Shown here one piece after another: positions 1 through 64,000 of a DNA stretch of 64,000 nucleotides. The DNA comes from Megalobrama amblycephala. Lineage: Eukaryota > Chordata > Actinopteri > Cypriniformes > Xenocyprididae. Every line of letters starts with the position of its first letter. Position 1 is the first letter of the stretch. The position numbers were made by a program, and so were the translations under genes. The DNA is taken from positions 22,021,308-22,085,307 of the forward strand of contig NC_063054.1 in assembly GCF_018812025.1 (NCBI RefSeq). The letters run 5' to 3'. Below the pieces are notes generated by a model. It did no database searches. It was not told where the DNA came from and worked only from the letters and a program-made list of their open reading frames with translations.

Positions 1-275
1 AAAAGGTGAACATTTATTAATAAGCAATTAATAAATGTTTATTGATTAATTATTATTCATTAAACTTATTAATAAATGTTAATTTCCAACATGCTTTGGG
101 TTCATTTTAAGCAAGCAATACAGTATTTTTTAAACAATAGTTGAGTTAAATAAAACTACCCAGCAGGTTGGGCAAACGTTTAACCCAACTGCTGGGTTAA
201 AAAAACCCGAATGGCTGGGTTTGTCCATTTTCAACCCAATGTAGGGTTGTTTTTAACCCAGAATTTTTTTGTGTA
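1..275. mobile_element. AACCCAGC-type MITE, 3' part, cut by window edge
   Basis: The internal AT-rich part and the AACCCAGCA/TGCTGGGTT-rich end match 61110-61334 closely and in the same orientation. Its left end lies before the window. Confidence 0.75.
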
Positions 276-347
276 TAATTGATTGAACATAACAAAAGAC
301 AGCTTGAGATTTTTAATTTTTGTATATTTGCAGGGAGAAAATATATA

Positions 348-350
<3 letters not shown>

Positions 351-393
<43 letters not shown>

Positions 394-404
394 TATATAT
401 ATAT
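351..404. repeat. (TA)n microsatellite
   Basis: About 54 bp of almost pure TA followed by a T run. Confidence 0.95.
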
Positions 405-784
405 TTTTTTTTTTTGTGAAAGTGCACTTTCTGTTCAACGTTTTAAAAACTTCTTTAGGTAACATTTTATTTTGATGATCCACATTTTTCTAACTATTAA
501 GTATCTTTGCAACATGTCAACTAGCTCTCATTAGTAGGGGAGAACTTTCCACACATGCCAGCATGACGAAACTTGGTGTATTTACTAGTTGCCATATCAA
601 CATCTTTGGAAGAAATCATTTAACATTTATTTAACCATAGCAAAAGTAAATTTCTTACTTAAGTTAATTTTTCATTTACATTTTTTGTGTTTATTTAAAA
701 TGAAACAAATCTGATATTATTTTAATCTTATATCTGTTATTTAACAGTTGAGGTAGTTCAGCCGAAGACACAAGCCAGGTTTAA

Positions 785-1684
785 AGGTGCCCTAGATTCA
801 AAAATTGAATTTACCTTGGCATAGTTAAATAACAAGAGTTCAGTACATGGAAAAGACATACAGTGAGTCTCAAACTCCATTGTTTCCTCCTTCTTATATA
901 AATCTCATTTGTTTAAAAGACCTCCGAAGAACAGGCGAATCTCAACATAACACCGACTGTTGCGTAACAGTCGGGATGTACGCCCCCAATATTTGCATAA
1001 TGCCATGTTCCCAATATTATGAAAGGCATTAGACAAGGGCAGAACGTCTGGATGTGCACAGCTGAATCATCAGACTAGGTAAGCAAGCAAGGACAATAGT
1101 GAAAAATGGCAGATGGAGCAATAATAACTGACATGATCCATGATTACATGATATTTTTAGTGATATTTGTAAATTGTTTTTCTAAATGTTTCGTTAGCAT
1201 GTTGCTAATGTACTGTTAAATGAGGTTAAAGTTACCATCGTTTCTTACTGTATTCACGGAGACAAGAGCTGTCGCTATTTTCATTTTTAAACACTTGCAG
1301 TCTGTATAATGCATAAACAACTTCATTCTTTATAAATCTAGCCTCAAACGTCAGAATGTAAACATCAAAATAAACACTGTACTTACGCGATTAGACATGC
1401 TGCATGACGAACACTTTGTAAAGATCCATTTTGAGGGTTATATTAGCTGTTTGAACTTTTTTTATGTTGTTTAAGGCAAGCGCGAGCTCTTGGGGTGTGG
1501 AGCATGAGATTTAAAGGGCCACACACCCTGAATCGACTCATTTCTAATTATGCCCCAAATTAGGCAGTTAAAAAAATGAATTAAAAAAAATCTATGGGGT
1601 ATTTTGAGCTGAAACTTCACAGACACATTCAGGGGACACCTTAGACGTATATTACATCTTTTAAAAAAAAGTTCTAGGGCACCT
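785..1684 (-). mobile_element. TTAA-flanked MITE family A, copy 1
   Basis: It begins AGGTGCCCTAGA and ends TCTAGGGCACCT, with TTAA at 781-784 and 1685-1688. About 900 bp with no transposase. It is inverted relative to copies at 14203-15158 and 37669-38604. The small open frame near 847 is repeat sequence, also seen in the other copies. Confidence 0.85.
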
Positions 1685-1748
1685 TTAAATTGCAGTTGCG
1701 CAGATGGGGCACGTTGTAACACTGTATTACAATGTGCCCCTATTGGAT

Positions 1749-1793
1749 CTATTCTATTCTATTCTATTCTATTCTATTCTATTCTATTCTATT
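1749..1793. repeat. (ATTCT)n microsatellite
   Basis: About nine pentamer units in tandem. Confidence 0.95.
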
Positions 1794-2152
1794 GCGGTGT
1801 GTTAACTGTCGAACACAAAAATTAGTTTTTATATGAAAATTAGTTTTTATATGAAAAAGTGAATAATTGTATTTTATTGATGAAATTTTTTTTTGATTAG
1901 ATAAGATAACATTTTAAGCTATTGTATGGTCATGTTACAATGTGCCTCACCTATGGGGCATGTTGTTACATTTCACTTCCAGTCTTTCGGGGGGAATCAA
2001 GAAAAAAGTATACACTGTATTAATGAAACAAAGCCACATAATTGTACCAGACATGAGTGAAATTAATGTAAAAAATAAATACTCTGAACTCCAAGTGAAT
2101 TTACATAAACTGAGAAAGTCAAAAAGTGTTACTTTGTGCCCCGCTGTCCCCC

Positions 2153-2290
2153 TAGACCAGGGCAAACTCAGTCCTGGAGGGCCGCTGCCCCTGCAGAGTT
2201 TAGCTGCAACCCTGATAAAACTCACCTGCGTGTAATCCTGAAGACCTTGATTAGCTGGTTCAGGTGTGTGGAAAGTGGACAGGCTCAAAA
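2153..2290. repeat. interspersed repeat (CTCAGTCCTGGAGGGCCG type)
   Basis: The TCCTGGAGGGCC and CTGCAGAGTTTAGCTGCAAC words followed by GATTAGCTGGTTCAGGTGTG are a very common teleost DNA-element end. Recognised from memory; no TIR partner seen here. Confidence 0.6.
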
Positions 2291-2294
2291 TGTT

Positions 2295-2372
2295 TTACAC
2301 CCTGTTTACACCTGTATTTAGCGTCGTCCACTTATGATTCGATCTTAATACTAGGTGGATACAGGGCATTAG
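2295..2372. repeat. short relic of GTTTACACCTG element
   Basis: CCTGTTTACACCTGTATTTAG and ATCTTAATACTAGGTGGATACAGGGC echo both ends of the longer element at 50048-50618. Confidence 0.55.
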
Positions 2373-4410
2373 ACTTGGTAGAATGTCTAAAGTGCACTAA
2401 ATTCATCTATACTATGTTCGTTCCTTCGTTAAAATAATCATTATAAAATTGATTGAAATCTGTAGCTGTTAGACATATTTTCTAGACAACATCATCAGCC
2501 TTAGACATGCTCTTGTGCCATCAATTTTCTAAGACTTTAATTAGTTTTATTAAGTGTTTTGTGTTTTTGAAATTGAAACTAGACCACCAATAATCTTTAA
2601 GGGGAAAAATCCCCCTTGCACAACCAAAGACCGCAGCTAGTTTGAGGCTGTGGTGAATCAGACACACACCTGTACTGGCACCGTAAAATCTCTCTCTCTA
2701 AGATGAATGAGTGTATTAGGCTTGCATGAGCCTGTAGAGAGGTGGAGAGACAGACTAGAGAACCAAACACTGCCTTAATGTGTTTCATCTGATGCCATTT
2801 AACTCAGCCAGCAACCATCAGTTCTGAACGTAGTTGGTAAAATTTGAATCAGTGGATATAATATGATGTGTTGACATGCTCGCTTGGCTCGTCCGTTCTT
2901 TCGGTGTGTACTGACAAGTCAAAGAGCATGAGTGATAGATTGGGTGCTGTTGTCCGAGCTATGGTCGGCAGAGGGGTGTGAAACAGAGCTGCCAAACCTT
3001 GGAATGTCTTGGAATCTTTCCGGGATTCACAAAGGTGTTTAAAAAGTGACTCCAACAGTTTTCAGACATTTACAAAAGCACACAGAAGAGACATTTCAGA
3101 TTAAATGTTACAGACATCCTTCATTTTTATAGCCTTGCAGTAAGAAACCATGTTTAGGGATCTGAGACAAAAAGAAGCAGATCTGAGCAGGATAGAATCT
3201 TAATGGACAAAAAACTTCATTTGGTAATGAGAATGAAGCAGGAAATAGATAAAACCTTTGACTGCCAGATTGGAATGAAACGTTCTCAGCAGGCTCCGGA
3301 ATTTTGGGATTCTTTATGGAAGTCTTAATGATGTCCCAGAGTATTTTAAGATCCGGAGACGAGCTGAATGAACAGCTGTGCTCCTAAACCAGTATTCCTT
3401 CCAGACGACTTTAGACACATCTTAAAGCGTGTATGTGTGTGTTTGGAGTGTTAGTGAGGATGAATGGATGAAAGTGGTCTGGAACACTTGGAGTACAAAG
3501 AAAACTTGAATGAATTGCACAGTATGATGTATTGGGAGGCTTGGTTTAGGTTTGCTGTGTGGGACAATGACCCAGACCGTGTGTGTGTGTGTGTGTCAGT
3601 GCTTCCCGTAACATACACTCACAGGTGCTCGAGACAGGTATACTTGTTTTAATATTCATGCCTCAGGGGCTTACAACACACACTGACATCTCAAATAACT
3701 GATTTATAGAAACAGAAATTGCATTTGGTGTGTGTGTGGTGAGTAAAGGACTTTTGCTGTAGACTTTATGATTCCCAGACCTGTGCGTCACGATGAAATG
3801 CGGTGTCCCCGCTTTAGGTGTGTGTGAGTGTTTGATGTGTCATATTCCAGCTGTGCACCATCAATCTAAACATTCCTCCCTGTCTGAAAATAACATAATG
3901 TCATGAGCTAAGTAGCAAAAATTGTCATACACACTGATTTAGATTTCTATGTTCAGCTATTTTAGAGCTAGATTAGAGATTCTTCAGTGTTTTACATTCA
4001 TTTTCTAGACTTTACATAAGCATTACATTTTGTATGATATTAAAAGGCTGAAAAGCCTTTTAAAAAAAATGTAATAATGATATTTTTAAAATGTAATAAT
4101 GATATTTTTATTTTATATTTGTATAACATTTTAATATTATTATATCTTACCATATTCCTTATGCCCCATACCCTTTTTATTGTTCATGAAGTACTGGCCC
4201 AAACCAAACAGTTTTTGAAAATGCTTTCGTAAATAATGGGTTCTTCCATTTCAAAACAAGAGATATGGCGGTGCTGAGGAATGAAAATAACATGAATATA
4301 TATGCTATCAATCAGAATGTGCCATTTGTTGGCTGATTTTCATTTAAAAAGTACATATAATGGGGCGCTATCAAATCACTCTTTGAGCATCCCGTCTAAC
4401 ACTGCAGCAG
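2373..4410. other. intron, no recognised feature
   Basis: AT-rich single-copy-looking intron with a short GT run near 3580. The open frames here are short and have no splice-bounded palladin match. Confidence 0.6.
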
Positions 4411-4843
4411 AGCCACGTTTCCACCAAAATTACCCGGAACAATTTGTCACGGGAACTTTTTTCCCCCCAGACCTGTTGCTGTCTGCATTTCCATCATTGT
4501 CTAAAGTACCTTGAAGACTAGTCCTGTGACGTAGGACTGCACCCGACTTTCCAGTTCCCGCTGGATTTCGTCCTCCGTGTACCAATACATCAGTCGAATT
4601 TTTTAAAACGTGAAGTCAACCAATCAAAAAATGCTGTGTAAACTCAACCAATCAGCATGTTCAACACCCAAGTCCCACCCCCGAAAGTTCCTAAACTTTG
4701 AAAAACTACTACCGCATGAGCAGGGACTTTCTGAGGGGGAAATTGAACTTCATTTAGACCCTTGTACCTGCGGTCTAAACACACCAAGTACCACCCCAAA
4801 GTTCCTAGTTCCTGGGGAAAGTTCCTGCAGTGGAAACGTGGCT
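4411..4843. mobile_element. TIR element, AGCCACGTTTCCAC ends
   Basis: AGCCACGTTTCCAC at the left and GTGGAAACGTGGCT at the right form perfect 14-bp terminal inverted repeats. No transposase; a MITE of about 430 bp. Confidence 0.8.
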
Positions 4844-5583
4844 TAGTTTAACTAATGACATGAGTTGAGAGTGGGGAATCTGTTTGATCAACTAATGGCG
4901 GCTGAAAACCTGTTTGAAAATAATCCAATTGTTTTTGGTGCCATTTGCAGCACAACAAATACATACTTTATTTTTAACATTCCACACGTCACACACAACC
5001 CCTTTAGAGTTTGAATGCCAACACAGTATTTGAACATGAATAAATAGAAAACGGCATTGGACTTTTCTTCCCTATTGTGACATATGTCCGAGGGCAGGGC
5101 AGGACTTGATTTTTTCTTGGATCATTGAATCTGTGAGTTACAGGTTGTACCATCCTCACACCAAAAACAAGTCATCAGAGTAGAAAAGAGATCTTCATTT
5201 TTTTATTTTTTTATTTAAAGATAAAGGGGGCAGATGATTTTCTTTTTTTTAAATGTTGTGCACTGATAAATCTTTCATAATGCAATATTCCATTAAAAAA
5301 GGGTCAATTTGATATCAAGGTGACTTTTTTAAGTTTTGATAAAAGAGCGAATCATCATTCTACCGAGATCTCCAGTAGAACCATACTAGTTAGTACTGCC
5401 ACAGATTTGATTGTTTGATTAATAGTTCACAGTTTCCCTTTTTCCAGTGTTTGTATTATTTGAGAGAGAAATCAGTGATTGCTTTGACCAGAGCTTAATC
5501 TGATTTAATTAGACAATATTTTATCTCTATAATTGGCTACACCCTTTGATTGACATGCTGTCCTCTCTGCTTTAATTGCACAG
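4844..5583. other. intron before Ig1 exon, no recognised feature
   Basis: AT-rich sequence ending in the acceptor TTGCACAG. Nothing else recognised. Confidence 0.6.
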
Positions 5584-63682
<58,099 letters not shown>

Positions 63683-64000
63683 GTAACTGTACAAACACTC
63701 ACTTTAACACCATCAATGACCGTAGTGACCATAATGCTGCTTATTACATGGTTACTTCACAAATAAATAAACACATGGGCATTACAGAGGCTGGAGGAAA
63801 CATTCTGTGTGTGATATCTGGGAAAAGTTCCCTCCCTCTGCATTCTGAAGGAAAGGAAAAAAAGCTTAAATAAAGTTGATGTTTCATCACTTCTAAAATG
63901 ATGAATAACCTCGAGTGAAATGCTGGAATTATCCTTCATTTTCTCGGTCTTTCTCCTATTATTGAGTTTTCTTCTTTCTCTCAGATGTGTTTCCATTGGC

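Noticed and set aside
847..1032. 61-residue frame MEKTYSESQTPLFPPSY...
   Set aside because: The same frame recurs in other family A MITE copies (reverse strand near 14899-15096). It is repeat sequence without codon conservation beyond shared descent.
63985..64000. Possible next exon after CTCTCAG, beginning ATGTGTTTCCATTGG
   Set aside because: Palladin should continue VSG after RMDCK. This does not fit, and the window ends before a donor could be judged.

Overview
The window is vertebrate genomic DNA from a teleost fish, most likely a cyprinid. It has AG/GT introns, long CA, TA and TC microsatellites, and many short non-autonomous DNA transposons of kinds common in carp-like fish. There are no bacterial-type operons. 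I recognise one host gene on the + strand: palladin (palld), an actin-binding scaffold of stress fibres and focal adhesions. The gene starts before the window and ends after it. Seventeen coding exons (2,629 nt, 876 complete codons) can be joined without a frame break from 5584 to 63682. Recognition rests on residue-level agreement with what I remember of human palladin; no alignment was run.

Layout. 1-5583 is upstream intron with repeats. 5584-5759 is the second half of Ig1. 8748-14000 holds a small serine-rich exon, a linker and the first half of Ig2. 16873-18099 is a 24-nt microexon and the rest of Ig2. 20648-21029 is the first proline-rich exon. 24336-24371 is a 36-nt candidate cassette exon. 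24372-48930 is a 24.6-kb intron. It contains a compact CpG-rich, TATA-containing segment (about 36000-36230) that looks like an internal promoter plus untranslated first exon. 48931-49554 is the large second proline-rich exon. Its first ATG (49070, good Kozak context) is where a short, 3-Ig-type palladin would begin. 51674-53871 is the conserved helical linker, 54381-54419 a candidate 39-nt cassette exon, 57859-61580 Ig3 (actin binding), and 63550-63682 the start of Ig4.

The introns are dominated by transposon relics. At least a dozen are inserted exactly at TTAA and end in AGG...CCT or close variants, resembling T2/Kolobok-type MITEs. Several are nested inside one another, so relative ages can be read. 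There is also one dead Tc1-like element with a recognisable transposase relic, one piggyBac-like MITE, and two foldback elements of about 780-870 bp.

The most interesting points are these: a tandem duplication of the small exon (7717-7756 and 8748-8814) whose phases forbid using both copies; the internal promoter with a four-codon upstream ORF; a duplicated 3' splice site whose upstream copy would introduce a stop codon; and inverted transposon copies flanking the proline-rich exon. No CRISPR, tRNA, rRNA or second host gene was found.
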